Origin: Brevibacillus laterosporus
GTDB taxonomy: Bacteria > Bacillota > Bacilli > Brevibacillales > Brevibacillaceae
Direction: 5' to 3'
Length of the DNA: 64,000 nucleotides
Assembly (NCBI GenBank): GCA_007833815.1
Contig: CP033464.1
Span: 1,738,501-1,802,500, forward strand
The notes beneath the pieces are model-generated. The model saw only the letters and a program-made list of their open reading frames with translations, did no database searches and was not told where the DNA came from. The position numbers and the translations under genes were made by a program. Each line of letters opens with the position of its first letter. Position 1 is the stretch's first letter. Shown here piece by piece: positions 8,326-17,032 of this stretch.

Positions 8326-9237
8326 TTATCTATCTTGCTTGGGCATATTTTTTCCCAAAGACAAAGTTGTATCTCGAAAGCGAGCGAATAAAAAACAACC
8401 AAGAATGACAATCAAGCTTCCGCATACCTGTAGCCAGGTCATCTGTTCGTTTAACAACAATAAGGCTAAGATCGCTGTAAAAACTGGATTAAAATTAAGA
8501 AACATCCCCGCAGTGGTGCCACCAAGCTGTTTAACCCCCATGTTCCATAGCACCATGCTAATAACGGTTGCAAAAACACTGATATACAATATGCCCCAGA
8601 TAAACTCAGCATTAAAATTAGTTATAGTGAAGCTGCTGAGATTAAAGGGCAACAGCATCATGACTCCAAAGAATCCAGAGTACAAAGTGGACATCAATGG
8701 AGAGACATCACGCATGGCCCATCTACCTGCCACGGAATAAAGCCCCCATGTAGCAACAGCTGCTAGCATCCAAAGGTCTCCCACATTAAAGCGAAGTGAC
8801 AACAGAGTATGCCAATCTCCTTTTGAAAGTACCAGTAGCACACCTGTAAAACAAAGAATCATAGAGCCTATCTGCAAGAACTTCATTTTCTCACGCAATA
8901 AAAGAAATGAAAAAATAGCAATTGATATTGGATTAAGTGTAGAGAGTAAGCCTACATTAGTGGCAGCAGTGTGTTCTAAGGCCCAAAACATAAATAAATT
9001 AAAAGAGACAACGCCAGTTGCTCCCATCAGAATAAGCGGCACGATAGCTCTCCGAGGAGGTAGCAGACGTTTCTCCGCTAGGTACACCATAGGAATTAAT
9101 ACGACCACGGCAATCATATAGCGTAAATTGGTTAAGGTCATTGATGAAGCATGATTCACCAAAAATTTACCCACTACAAAATTGCCACTCCATAGAAAAC
9201 TTGTGAAAAGTAACAGAGCGACATATATAGGTTTCAT
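8326..9237 (-). CDS. EamA/DMT family transporter
   Basis: Drug/metabolite transporter superfamily permease of 303 residues with about ten hydrophobic helices arranged as two EamA repeats (about residues 5-140 and 155-290). The start LLLFTSFLWSGNFVVGK and the repeat ends (LLLREKMKFLQIGSMILCFTGV and LLLNEQMTWLQVCGSLIVILG) are typical. Members export amino acids, purines or metabolites; the substrate is not readable. AAGGAG lies about 10 nt before the ATG. Confidence 0.85.
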   Translation of the reverse strand: MKPIYVALLLFTSFLWSGNFVVGKFLVNHASSMTLTNLRYMIAVVVLIPMVYLAEKRLLPPRRAIVPLILMGATGVVSFNLFMFWALEHTAATNVGLLSTLNPISIAIFSFLLLREKMKFLQIGSMILCFTGVLLVLSKGDWHTLLSLRFNVGDLWMLAAVATWGLYSVAGRWAMRDVSPLMSTLYSGFFGVMMLLPFNLSSFTITNFNAEFIWGILYISVFATVISMVLWNMGVKQLGGTTAGMFLNFNPVFTAILALLLLNEQMTWLQVCGSLIVILGCFLFARFRDTTLSLGKNMPKQDR

Positions 9238-9316
9238 CTGTGTAATCTCCTTTTATCTAGACTCCTATCTTGATGGTCTTTATGATAACACAGAGCTTGG
9301 TGCTGGACACAGAGTA

Positions 9317-9342
9317 AAACCCTCTCCTACATGCAGGAGAGG
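9317..9342 (-). terminator. Candidate intrinsic terminator of fhs
   Basis: The perfect 8-bp stem CCTCTCCT/AGGAGAGG (9321-9342) has a short T run on the minus strand (GTTTTAC). It lies about 135 nt beyond the fhs stop codon. Confidence 0.45.
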
Positions 9343-9477
9343 ATTTGTATAAGGGATTACAAGTTAGTAATCAAGTGTGGCTTATAACAGGTACATTTAC
9401 TCGTATGTCTCCAATTATCTGTCTGAGTGTAGGCAAGTATGTAAGGAATTTCTTTATCCACCGAAGCCATCCTAAAA

Positions 9478-11109
9478 CTACATCAGTCCAGTTACTTGTC
9501 CGTTCTTGTCTAGACGAATATGCTGAGCGGCAGGTACTTTTGGCAAACCTGGCATGGTCAATACATTTCCTGTAAGAACAACGATAAATCCAGCTCCGGC
9601 GGAAAGACGAATTTCACTTACATTCACTACGAAATCCGTAGGAGCTCCTAATAAGTTCGCTTGATCTGAGAAAGAATAAGGAGTTTTAGCCATGCAAACA
9701 GGTAAGTCAGAAAAGCCTAATTCTTCAATTTTACGTAATGTCTGTAAGGCCGTTGGTGAGAAAGCGACATCAGAGCCACGATAGATTTCTCCCACAATCG
9801 TCTTGATTTTATCTGTTATGGGTTTGTTTAATTCATACAATGGCTTATATTCAGAAGGGATTCCCTCCAGTACGCTGACGAGCTTCTCAGCTAGTTCCAC
9901 ACCACCAGCGCCACCATCTGCCCATACATTGGATACTGCCGCTTCTACACCGAGAGTTTGACATTTCTCTTTGACAAAAGCGATCTCCTCAGGTAAATCG
10001 GTTGCAAAATGATTAATCGCTACCACCACAGGTACACCAAATTTTTGCAAGTTCTCAATGTGACGTTGTACGTTCGAGAAGCCAGCTTCCAGAGCAGAAA
10101 GGTTGGCAGCCTGCAATTCGTCTTTTTTTACACCACCGTTATGTTTGAGAGCTTTTACAGTGACGACCAAAACAGCCGCTTGCGGTGTAAGCCCTGCTTT
10201 CCTACATTTGATGTCAAAGAATTTCTCAGCACCAAGATCTGCCCCAAACCCAGCTTCTGTCACTACATAATCGGCAAGTTTTAGAGCTAGTTTCGTGCCA
10301 ATTACGCTACTGCAACCGTGAGCGATATTGGCAAAAGGTCCACCATGCACTATGACGGGAGTTCCTTCAATAGTTTGTACTAAGTTGGGCTTGATCGCTT
10401 CTTTTAAAAGAACGGTCATAGCGTCAATAGCTTCTAGTTGTTTAGCTGTGACTGGCTGATCATCCATGTCATAACCGACGATGATTCTACCTAGGCGCTC
10501 TTTTAAATCTTCCAAACCTTCGCTTAAACAAAGGATAGCCATGATCTCAGATGCTGTAGTAATCATGAAGCCATCTTCACGAACGACACCATTCGCATCA
10601 CCTAGTCCAACTACAATGTGGCGCAGTGAACGATCGTTCATATCGAGTGCCCGTTTCCAGACGATTTTGCTCGGGTTAAGGCGAAGGGAATTATGTTGAA
10701 AAAGGTGATTATCAATAAGGGCAGACAACAGATTATGAGCTGCTGTAATGGCATGAATATCACCTGTGAAATGCAGATTGATTTCTTCTGCTGGTAATAT
10801 CTGAGCATTGCCACTCCCTGTAGCTCCGCCTTTCATACCCATGCAAGGACCTAGCGAGGGTTCACGTAATGCGGCAATCGTTTTTTTACCGATATGATTC
10901 AGTGCTTGAGAGAGTCCGATAGTCGTTAGTGTTTTGCCCTCTCCAGCTGGTGTAGGATTCATGGCAGTTACCAACACTAATTTACCATCTGGTTGATCCT
11001 TTCGTTTTTCCCATGTGTCTAATGAGAGCTTGGCTTTGTATTTCCCATAAAATTCCAAATCATCTTCTGTAATACCTACGTGTTTTGCAACTTCCACAAT
11101 CGGCTTCAT
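9478..11109 (-). CDS. fhs: Formate--tetrahydrofolate ligase
   Basis: ATP-dependent formation of 10-formyltetrahydrofolate from formate and tetrahydrofolate, feeding purine and formyl-methionine synthesis. The 543-residue length is near the usual 555. The P-loop TPAGEGKTLTTIGL is followed by REPSLGPCMGMKGGATGSG, both family hallmarks, and GGPFANIAHGCSSVIGTKLALKLADYVVTEAGFGADLGAEKF covers the folate/formyl-phosphate region. AGGAGG lies 6 nt before the ATG. It appears to be transcribed alone. Confidence 0.97.
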   Translation of the reverse strand: MKPIVEVAKHVGITEDDLEFYGKYKAKLSLDTWEKRKDQPDGKLVLVTAMNPTPAGEGKTLTTIGLSQALNHIGKKTIAALREPSLGPCMGMKGGATGSGNAQILPAEEINLHFTGDIHAITAAHNLLSALIDNHLFQHNSLRLNPSKIVWKRALDMNDRSLRHIVVGLGDANGVVREDGFMITTASEIMAILCLSEGLEDLKERLGRIIVGYDMDDQPVTAKQLEAIDAMTVLLKEAIKPNLVQTIEGTPVIVHGGPFANIAHGCSSVIGTKLALKLADYVVTEAGFGADLGAEKFFDIKCRKAGLTPQAAVLVVTVKALKHNGGVKKDELQAANLSALEAGFSNVQRHIENLQKFGVPVVVAINHFATDLPEEIAFVKEKCQTLGVEAAVSNVWADGGAGGVELAEKLVSVLEGIPSEYKPLYELNKPITDKIKTIVGEIYRGSDVAFSPTALQTLRKIEELGFSDLPVCMAKTPYSFSDQANLLGAPTDFVVNVSEIRLSAGAGFIVVLTGNVLTMPGLPKVPAAQHIRLDKNGQVTGLM

Positions 11110-11340
11110 ATGCTACCTCCTGTTACGTTAGGTGATATTCTGTCCATCCATACCATTATATCTCCTACATGTTAAGGGGAAAACGAAAATTACAGCTAGA
11201 AAGGCGGGAAAATGTTTTTTGTCTTCACCACTACCAATCCGGGGAACGGTCAACATGTAAAACAACAATAAGCTTGTGAAGAGGACGAAGGGTAATAAAG
11301 CTATAAAATGGAATAAAGAAATCGGGATTTATATTTAAGT

Positions 11341-11370
11341 ATAGACAAAAAGGATTATTGTCTATTATTA
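11341..11370 (+). promoter_or_regulatory. Inverted repeat in the presumed promoter of the GIY-YIG gene
   Basis: A perfect 8-bp inverted repeat (ATAGACAA ... TTGTCTAT, 9-nt spacer, 11341-11365) overlaps a possible promoter, TAGACA (11342-11347), N18, TATTAT. The intergenic stretch 11110-11452 otherwise holds only a candidate fhs -10 on the minus strand (TATAAT at 11155-11160). Confidence 0.4.
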
Positions 11371-11452
11371 TATAAACAAATAAAAATAACGTTTAGTTTT
11401 ATTGGCTGTATAGTCCCGAGAAGACAATCTTACAACAGAAAGGAAAATCACA

Positions 11453-11812
11453 ATGTCTACGAACAGGAAAGCGGAATTAAAACGACAATACAAAGAAACA
11501 AAACGAGTAGGTGGGGTGTATCAAATTAAAAACATCCGTAACCAAAAGGTATTTGTAGGAAGTACCCTCAATCTAAAGATGATGAACGGTCGGTTATTTC
11601 AATTAAAAACTGGTTCTCATCAAAACAAACAGCTACAACAGGAATGGAATGAATATGGGGAGGAAGCTTTTATTTTTGAAGTTTTGGAAGAGCTAAAAGA
11701 AAAGACAGAGGGGTATTTTGACCCTGCGGATGAACTAAGCAAGATGCACGAAAAGTGGTTGGTAAAGTTACAACCGTATGGAGAGGCCGGTTATCATAGC
11801 TTGGCTCAATAA
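11453..11812 (+). CDS. GIY-YIG domain protein
   Basis: Small protein of 119 residues with a GIY-YIG nuclease fold. The diagnostic motifs are present in relaxed form: GGVYQIKN (GIY position) and KVFVGSTLNLK (YIG position), followed by the basic helix and NEYGEEAFIFEVLEEL with a candidate catalytic Glu. Stand-alone proteins like this are common in Bacillales, with function largely unknown; some are nucleases. It stands alone, with a mobile-element copy starting 8 nt after its stop. Confidence 0.75.
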   Translation: MSTNRKAELKRQYKETKRVGGVYQIKNIRNQKVFVGSTLNLKMMNGRLFQLKTGSHQNKQLQQEWNEYGEEAFIFEVLEELKEKTEGYFDPADELSKMHEKWLVKLQPYGEAGYHSLAQ

Positions 11813-11820
11813 GTAAATAA

Positions 11821-12170
11821 TTGAACCTCTCATGGCTAAAGCCACGAGATTCCTGCGCTATCACATCCAACGAAGTGAGAATTAGCAGGCTATCCCCGTA
11901 GTCCCTACGGTTATTGAAAAAAAGTGTACGTTGGACTCTTCTCTCTGACCTACTGCTTGGTTTTCGCTTTTCGGTCAGAGAGGACGAAGGTGCTTGAATG
12001 TTTTACGCCACAAAGCATTCCTTATGGCAACCCCATACATTCCGTTTTCAATGAGCAATCTGTACAAGATTAGTATACCTGTTCTTGTTAGTTATTCAAA
12101 GAAGTAGTCGGTCAATTAACGTGTCAGAAGACACGCTTTGTCCGAAGCCGAGAACTTTCATGATTAAAAT
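11821..12170 (-). mobile_element. Non-coding IS200/IS605-like element, copy A (right part decayed)
   Basis: About 350 bp nearly identical to 53069-53418. The plus-strand left boundary is TTGAACCTC followed by a subterminal hairpin (CTC.TGGC TAAA GCCA.GAG), the shape of an IS200/IS605 or tnpB-associated end; read on the minus strand this is the usual 3' end of such elements. Inside are a conserved 10-bp stem (11941-11950 with 11973-11982), CCGTA/TACGG (11896-11910) and GTGTC/GACAC. No transposase or tnpB frame is present. The other end is degraded compared with copy B. Confidence 0.7.
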
Positions 12171-12237
12171 GGCCAATCCTTGTGTAGTGTAATGACTTGA
12201 TAATATCAAATGATTGGGAATGCTGTAATAAACAACG

Positions 12238-12280
12238 AAAAAGGTTTCAACGGAGTTCAAACTCCTGTTGAAACCTTTTA
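12238..12280 (-). terminator. Intrinsic terminator of the ABC-F gene
   Basis: A 13-bp perfect outer stem (AAAAGGTTTCAAC/GTTGAAACCTTTT) with an inner GAG/CTC stem sits directly after the ABC-F stop codon. Confidence 0.8.
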
Positions 12281-12282
12281 TT

Positions 12283-13821
12283 TTACTTTTGACACCAATC
12301 CTGTACTTGCCACACTTGCGTTACCCATTCTTCATAAAAGGCAGGTTCATGAGAAACAAGTAGTATTGTTCCTTTATATTGCTTGAGTGCTTCTTTAAAC
12401 GCTTGTTTTGAGCCAACATCTAAATGATTTGTAGGTTCATCTAAGACAAGTACGTTGCTGTTTGTTAACATGAGCTCGCATAACCGGACCTTGGCTTGTT
12501 CTCCACCGCTCAATGAGCAGAGTGGTTGCCTGATATGTTGTTCATTTAGACCAGACCTTGCTAGCTCCTGTCTAATTTCTTTTTGTGTCAAATCAGGTCG
12601 TAATGACCATACTTGCTCAAGGGGTGTCTGATTCGAAGCAAATCCTTCCTGTGAAAAATAGGCTGGCTTTACTCGTTCCCCAACTTGTACAATACCCCGT
12701 AACGGTTGCAAATGTCCCAGTAGTGTTTTTAGCATGGTGGATTTTCCAATGCCGTTATGGCCTACGATTGCAATTTTTTCACCGCGTTTTACTTGTAAAT
12801 CAATCGGCCCCAATAAAGGTTCTGTATAGCCAATTTGAATATGAGTTGCCTCCAAAATTTGGTTGACTGGTTCCAAATGAACATGAAATATAAAGCGTGG
12901 CTTTGACGCAGAGGTTGGTTTGCCAACGCGGGTGATCCTTTCTAGTGCTTTCTCACGACTCTTTGCTTGTTTGGCTTTACGAACTCGATTCTTATCAATG
13001 AAATTCTCTAACCTGATAATTTCTCTTTGTTGTCTTTCATATGTCTCTTGTAGTTGTTGCCTACTTTGCTCATAGCCTTTTACGAAATTCTCATAGTTAC
13101 CCGTATACCGTTTGATTGTCTGATGTTCTAAATGATAAATGGTAGTTGTTATTTGATTTAGAAACCTTTCATTATGTGAGACTACAAGATAGGCATGCTC
13201 ATAGCTTTTCAAATAGTTGATGAGCCATTCTATATGCACATCATCAAGATAGTTTGTTGGTTCATCAAGTAATAAAACATGTGGTTCTTCTAATAAAAGC
13301 TTTCCTAACAATAGTTTTGTTCGTTGGCCACCGCTTAGCTTTTCGACATCACGATCCATACCAAGTTCTAAAATGCCTAATCCGGAAGCAATTTCTTCTA
13401 TTTTAGCTTCTATATGATAAAAATCAGAGTGATCTAGAATACTTTGCAACTCACCATAGCGTACTAGCAATTGTTCAAGGTGATTACCCGAACTAGCCAT
13501 TTGCTCTGTTATTTGCAGCATCATTTTTTCTGTCTCATACAAATAAGCAAAAGCGCCTTGCAAGTATTGCATAATGGTTGTACCAGCCTGTAAATCAATA
13601 TGTTGCTGTAAGTAACCGACATTTAGATGGGAAAACCATTCGATTTTTCCTGCATCGGGAAGAAGTTCGCCTGCTAAAATGCGTAGGAGTGTTGATTTTC
13701 CTGCTCCATTACTTCCAACAAGACCAGCGTGTTCCCCTCGAAGTAATCGGAAACCTATATTTTGAAAAATTATTTTATCTCCATACATATGCGTAACATT
13801 TTCAACTGTTAACATACTCAT
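12283..13821 (-). CDS. ABC-F ATPase, probable ribosome-protection or translation factor
   Basis: Soluble protein of 512 residues with two fused ABC domains and no membrane segment. Domain 1 has Walker A GSNGAGKST, signature LSGGQRTKL and LLLDEPTNYLD; domain 2 has GHNGIGKST, LSGGEQAKV and LVLDEPTNHLD. Between them (about residues 220-310) lies a Lys/Arg/Gln-rich linker that in this family reaches the ribosomal E/P site. An upstream ATG (13890) is rejected; AAGGAG lies before the ATG at 13821. The leader suggests antibiotic-controlled attenuation, as for Vga/Msr/VmlR-type ABC-F genes, but the drug class cannot be told. Confidence 0.88.
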   Translation of the reverse strand: MSMLTVENVTHMYGDKIIFQNIGFRLLRGEHAGLVGSNGAGKSTLLRILAGELLPDAGKIEWFSHLNVGYLQQHIDLQAGTTIMQYLQGAFAYLYETEKMMLQITEQMASSGNHLEQLLVRYGELQSILDHSDFYHIEAKIEEIASGLGILELGMDRDVEKLSGGQRTKLLLGKLLLEEPHVLLLDEPTNYLDDVHIEWLINYLKSYEHAYLVVSHNERFLNQITTTIYHLEHQTIKRYTGNYENFVKGYEQSRQQLQETYERQQREIIRLENFIDKNRVRKAKQAKSREKALERITRVGKPTSASKPRFIFHVHLEPVNQILEATHIQIGYTEPLLGPIDLQVKRGEKIAIVGHNGIGKSTMLKTLLGHLQPLRGIVQVGERVKPAYFSQEGFASNQTPLEQVWSLRPDLTQKEIRQELARSGLNEQHIRQPLCSLSGGEQAKVRLCELMLTNSNVLVLDEPTNHLDVGSKQAFKEALKQYKGTILLVSHEPAFYEEWVTQVWQVQDWCQK

Positions 13822-13901
13822 TCCACTCTCTCCTTTTTGTTTCACATGGAAAGCCAAACGAGAGAACAGCATGATAAAAATAATATTCAATTAGCTGAAC
13901 A

Positions 13902-13933
13902 TAAAAATGGGTAAGGCGAATGTACCTTACCCA
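13902..13933 (-). terminator. Leader terminator (attenuator) upstream of the ABC-F gene
   Basis: On the minus strand TGGGTAAGG, an 8-nt loop and CCTTACCCA are followed directly by TTTTTATG. This intrinsic terminator lies between a strong promoter and the ABC-F ribosome-binding site, 80 nt before the start codon, where it would stop transcription before the gene. Confidence 0.75.
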
Positions 13934-14022
13934 CTACAAAATAATGTTAGTAAGAAAGGAATAAGATTCTTTATCTACTGTCCTCAGATTGGCTAACGAA
14001 AAATGGGCAGACTTCTCCCGTA

Positions 14023-14064
14023 TTAAGCCAAATCTCTGATAAGAACAGTCGATAAAATCATCAT
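14023..14064 (-). CDS. Possible 13-residue leader peptide of the ABC-F gene
   Basis: Inside the ABC-F leader, an ATG ATG-started frame encodes MMILSTVLIRDLA and stops upstream of the attenuator. AAAAGG and GAGGTG precede it. Short leader peptides of this kind control antibiotic-inducible ABC-F genes by ribosome stalling. Coding is inferred from position only. Confidence 0.4.
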   Translation of the reverse strand: MMILSTVLIRDLA

Positions 14065-14110
14065 ATCCTTTTCTACACCTCATTATCACTTAGTATCGTT
14101 ATACGCTAAC

Positions 14111-14140
14111 AGTATATGTAAATACCTGTTGTTATGTCAA
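14111..14140 (-). promoter_or_regulatory. Promoter of the ABC-F leader transcript
   Basis: On the minus strand TTGACA (14140-14135), an 18-nt spacer and TATACT (14116-14111) are close to the sigma-A consensus. Transcription would start near 14104, giving a leader of about 280 nt. Confidence 0.7.
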
Positions 14141-14184
14141 GATAGTAGGCAGATAAAAATATACACATGTAGCTTGTCTAAAAG

Positions 14185-14202
14185 GTAAAGTAACAACTTT
14201 AC
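14185..14202 (-). terminator. Weak terminator after the RluA-type gene
   Basis: The 7-bp stem GTAAAGT/ACTTTAC is followed on the minus strand by CTTTTAG, about 125 nt beyond the pseudouridine synthase stop. Confidence 0.35.
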
Positions 14203-14328
14203 TTATAAAATCCTTTCTTGTTTTTGGCTATGCTTACTATGGCAATTGTAAAGATAAACGCACTATGAACACCTGAAGTCGTCGCACCTGACATTAGCCT
14301 CAGTCTTACAATTTTTTCGTTCCTTTCC

Positions 14329-15294
14329 TTATTCCTCATCCTTTTTAAATGGATGAAAAAACGTCTTAGGAATTTCTGATTCAAAGCGTAATAATTCTCC
14401 CGTACTAGGATGTATAAACGATAAGACTCTTGCGTGTAGTCCTAATCGCCCAATTGGTTTGGACTTAGCACTGTATTTCTTATCACCTACAATTGGGTGT
14501 CCAATGTCTTCCATGTGTACACGGATTTGATTTTTTCGGCCTGTTTCGAGATGGACCTCCAGCATTGAGAAATTTCGATCTGATTGAAGCACTTTGTAGT
14601 GAGTAACAGCATGTTGCCCGTCATTTGGATAGTGACTGGAATACATTTTTAATGTACTACTTTCTTTTAGCCACGATGAAATGGTGCCCTCTTGTTTTTT
14701 TACGGTTCCTTCCACAAGGGCAATGTATAGGCGCTCTTTGACGCTGTCCTTCCAAGAGTTTTGGAGTGCTTGTTGAACTCTCTCGCTTTTAGCAAACATC
14801 ATAACACCAGATGTGTCTCGATCTAGACGGTGCACGACAAAAATTCTATTGTTAGAATTATCAAGACGCACATGGGCTGTCAATTGACGATAGACCGTCA
14901 ACTCTTTCTCTTGCGGAGAGGCAATTGATAGCAATCCAGCTTCTTTTTGAATAACAATGACATCATCATCTTCATGTAAAATTTTGATTCCGATCATAGG
15001 TGGTGTTTCAGAAACCTTTTTGTTCTGAAGGGAGACGGTTTGTCCAGGATGCAACGCATGATTGTGGGTTGTCACAACTCGATCGTTTACTAATACTTGT
15101 CCACGCGTTAACAGGGATTTAATAGAGTTACGGCTGAGATTTGTAATATGCTGTAATAAAAAAGGCAGTAACTCAGACGGTTCTTTCACCGTATATTGTT
15201 TGGCTGGGGCCTGATTTTTGCTAGTAGATTTGTTATTGTTTTTTGTAAAGTGTTTGGTGTTTTGCTTGTTGGGATGGTTCCTTCTTTTATTCAT
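14329..15294 (-). CDS. RluA family pseudouridine synthase
   Basis: Converts uridine to pseudouridine in rRNA or tRNA; 321 residues. A Lys/Asn/Gln-rich tail (residues 1-30) precedes an S4 RNA-binding domain (about 35-95, with LSRNSIKSLLTRGQVLVND). The catalytic motif HRLDRDTSG carries the nucleophilic Asp, and the later GRKNQIRVHMEDIGHPIVGDKKY motif is family-typical. The target site cannot be assigned; the best Bacillus comparisons are the YhcT/YjbO/YlyB group. Confidence 0.9.
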   Translation of the reverse strand: MNKRRNHPNKQNTKHFTKNNNKSTSKNQAPAKQYTVKEPSELLPFLLQHITNLSRNSIKSLLTRGQVLVNDRVVTTHNHALHPGQTVSLQNKKVSETPPMIGIKILHEDDDVIVIQKEAGLLSIASPQEKELTVYRQLTAHVRLDNSNNRIFVVHRLDRDTSGVMMFAKSERVQQALQNSWKDSVKERLYIALVEGTVKKQEGTISSWLKESSTLKMYSSHYPNDGQHAVTHYKVLQSDRNFSMLEVHLETGRKNQIRVHMEDIGHPIVGDKKYSAKSKPIGRLGLHARVLSFIHPSTGELLRFESEIPKTFFHPFKKDEE

Positions 15295-15550
15295 GAGATA
15301 AACCTCTTTCTTGGAAACTACGTTACGAGCTACAAGGAAATGTAACCGATAGTCTCTATACTAACAAATAACAAACGATCCACCAAGTATAACAGGTAGG
15401 TCTTCACATGTGAGGAATGAAAGGACCAATGCTACTAGCAAACAGGTTATACTTGAAAAAAGCCTTCCTACATAAAGAAGCTTCTGTTTACAAATTGTTA
15501 CTACTTATTAACAGTCAGCTTTTTTCTTCCCCTGTCTTCTTCATTTTTGT

Positions 15551-15556
15551 TATAAT
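15551..15556 (+). promoter_or_regulatory. Candidate -10 element
   Basis: A perfect TATAAT lies 35 bp before the 113-residue hypothetical gene. No good -35 is visible at the normal distance. Confidence 0.35.
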
Positions 15557-15590
15557 GGTGCTTAAGCCAATTAAGGGAGTGTTACGAACG

Positions 15591-15932
15591 ATGGATGCAT
15601 TGTTTGACCAATTGAAAGAATATCTAAATATGGATACAGAAATCTCTTTACCTGAGTTTGATAAGTATTATAAAGAAGTATTGGTATTTTTAGATAGTGA
15701 ATGGACAAACATGACTGAAGAAGATACCATGCGTATGATCTTCATTCTGGATAACTTAAAAGCGAACAGCGAAGATCGTTCTAAGCGCAAAGGTAAAGAA
15801 GCCAAGAAATTCGCTAAAATTGCTGAGCGTACAAATATTTGGGCTCAAGTAATGATTAAACGCATGAAAGAATTCGGTGTAAACGACGAAGAGATCGGCA
15901 AGCGTTACGAAGCAATTTACGAAGCAGTGTAG
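15591..15932 (+). CDS. Conserved-looking hypothetical protein, 113 residues
   Basis: I do not recognise the family. The protein is soluble, highly charged and predicted helical, with EEDTMRMIFILDNLKANSEDRSKRKGKEAKKFAKIAERTN in the middle and an acidic C-terminus. An in-frame extension to 15417 has no ribosome-binding site and poor composition, while AAGGGAG lies 11 nt before the ATG at 15591 and a TATAAT lies upstream. A clear terminator follows, so it is its own transcription unit. Confidence 0.75.
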   Translation: MDALFDQLKEYLNMDTEISLPEFDKYYKEVLVFLDSEWTNMTEEDTMRMIFILDNLKANSEDRSKRKGKEAKKFAKIAERTNIWAQVMIKRMKEFGVNDEEIGKRYEAIYEAV

Positions 15933-15981
15933 GTAAACACAGCTTACCAACCAAACCGGCATGTAAGCCTGGGTGGTTGAG

Positions 15982-16013
15982 GTCTGATTCCCTAAGGGAA
16001 TCAGGCTTTTTTC
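15982..16013 (+). terminator. Intrinsic terminator
   Basis: The stem CTGATTCCC/GGGAATCAG is followed by GCTTTTTTCTG, 50 nt after the 113-residue gene. Confidence 0.85.
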
Positions 16014-16186
16014 TGTTGTAAGCCCCACTTTTGATGAGGAAACCTTACAAAAATTTAAGGTTTCTGTAAGACTTTTAAATAGGTAACGGAAAGGTTCTTG
16101 TACTACAATAAGATACACAACGTGAAAAAAGTCGAAACATGTCAAAGAAAACAACGTCCAATAAAGTAGGAAGGGAGGCAGCAATC

Positions 16187-17017
16187 ATGAACCATGTCTT
16201 ACAAGGAACAGCACAACCGTTAGAACAAAGCAAACATAACACCTGGCGTACCAAAGTACCAAAATGGTTAGTGATTTTTTTGGTTGCTGCGCTTTTCTTA
16301 CAAGTTATTGTGTATTCTACTATAACGATAGCGGGTACTTATTTGATTGACCAACAGATCTTAACGAAGACTGTAGGTAGCAGTCTAGGAGGCCAAGGGA
16401 CGTATGTTGCAGCAGACGAAATGCCTACTTACTTGAAGGATGCTTTTATAGCTATTGAGGACCATCGCTACTATAACCATAAAGGAATTGATTATATTGC
16501 ATTTGGACGTGCATTATGGATCAACACCATGTCAGAGAGCAAGCGTCAAGGTGGCAGTACGATTAGCATGCAATTAGCTAGAAACTTATTTTTAACAAAT
16601 GAAAAAACCTATACACGTAAGTTGAAGGAAGCATTCATTGCGATGAATTTAGAACGTCAATTTACTAAAGATGAGATAGTAGAGATGTATTTAAACAATA
16701 TTTATTTTGGTCATGGAAAATACGGAATTGAAGCAGCTGCACAGCATTATTTTGGTAAAACTGTACGACTACATGATCCAAAGTTCAAAACGATTAACGA
16801 GAGCGAAGCAGCCATGCTGGCGGCTTTACCAAAAGCACCTGAAAACTATTCACCAATTAAATATCCAGATAAGGCAATGACGCGTCAGCATGTGGTACTA
16901 AGCAGAATGAAAAAGCTTGGCTATATCACGAATAAGCAGGAGCAGGAATTTTTGAAACAAAAAATTATCATAAAAACAAATGGAAATACGTTGTCTAGAG
17001 TAGCCTCGCAGTCATAA
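16187..17017 (+). CDS. Monofunctional peptidoglycan glycosyltransferase (GT51)
   Basis: Polymerises lipid II into glycan strands on the outer face of the membrane; 276 residues. One membrane anchor (about residues 22-48) is followed by a single transglycosylase domain with EDHRYYNHKG (catalytic Glu), GGSTISMQLARN, RKLKEAFIAMNLE and KDEIVEMYLNNIYFG. No transpeptidase domain follows, so it is a monofunctional enzyme rather than a class A PBP. The ATG at 16187, 8 nt after GGGAGG, is preferred over one at 16139, which lacks a ribosome-binding site. Confidence 0.88.
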   Translation: MNHVLQGTAQPLEQSKHNTWRTKVPKWLVIFLVAALFLQVIVYSTITIAGTYLIDQQILTKTVGSSLGGQGTYVAADEMPTYLKDAFIAIEDHRYYNHKGIDYIAFGRALWINTMSESKRQGGSTISMQLARNLFLTNEKTYTRKLKEAFIAMNLERQFTKDEIVEMYLNNIYFGHGKYGIEAAAQHYFGKTVRLHDPKFKTINESEAAMLAALPKAPENYSPIKYPDKAMTRQHVVLSRMKKLGYITNKQEQEFLKQKIIIKTNGNTLSRVASQS

Positions 17018-17032
17018 CTGCGGGGTTTTCTT
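17004..17032 (+). terminator. Intrinsic terminator overlapping the GT51 stop codon
   Basis: CCTCGCAG/CTGCGGGG with the stop codon in the loop, followed by TTTTCTTT. Confidence 0.75.

Noticed and set aside
11821-12170. Group I intron or IStron
   Set aside because: No group I core elements were recognisable and no tnpA or tnpB frame is present; the paired hairpin ends fit an IS200/IS605-type element better.
13822-13890. Upstream start of the ABC-F protein
   Set aside because: It lies in the leader beyond a good ribosome-binding site for the ATG at 13821, and the extra residues are not ABC-F-like.
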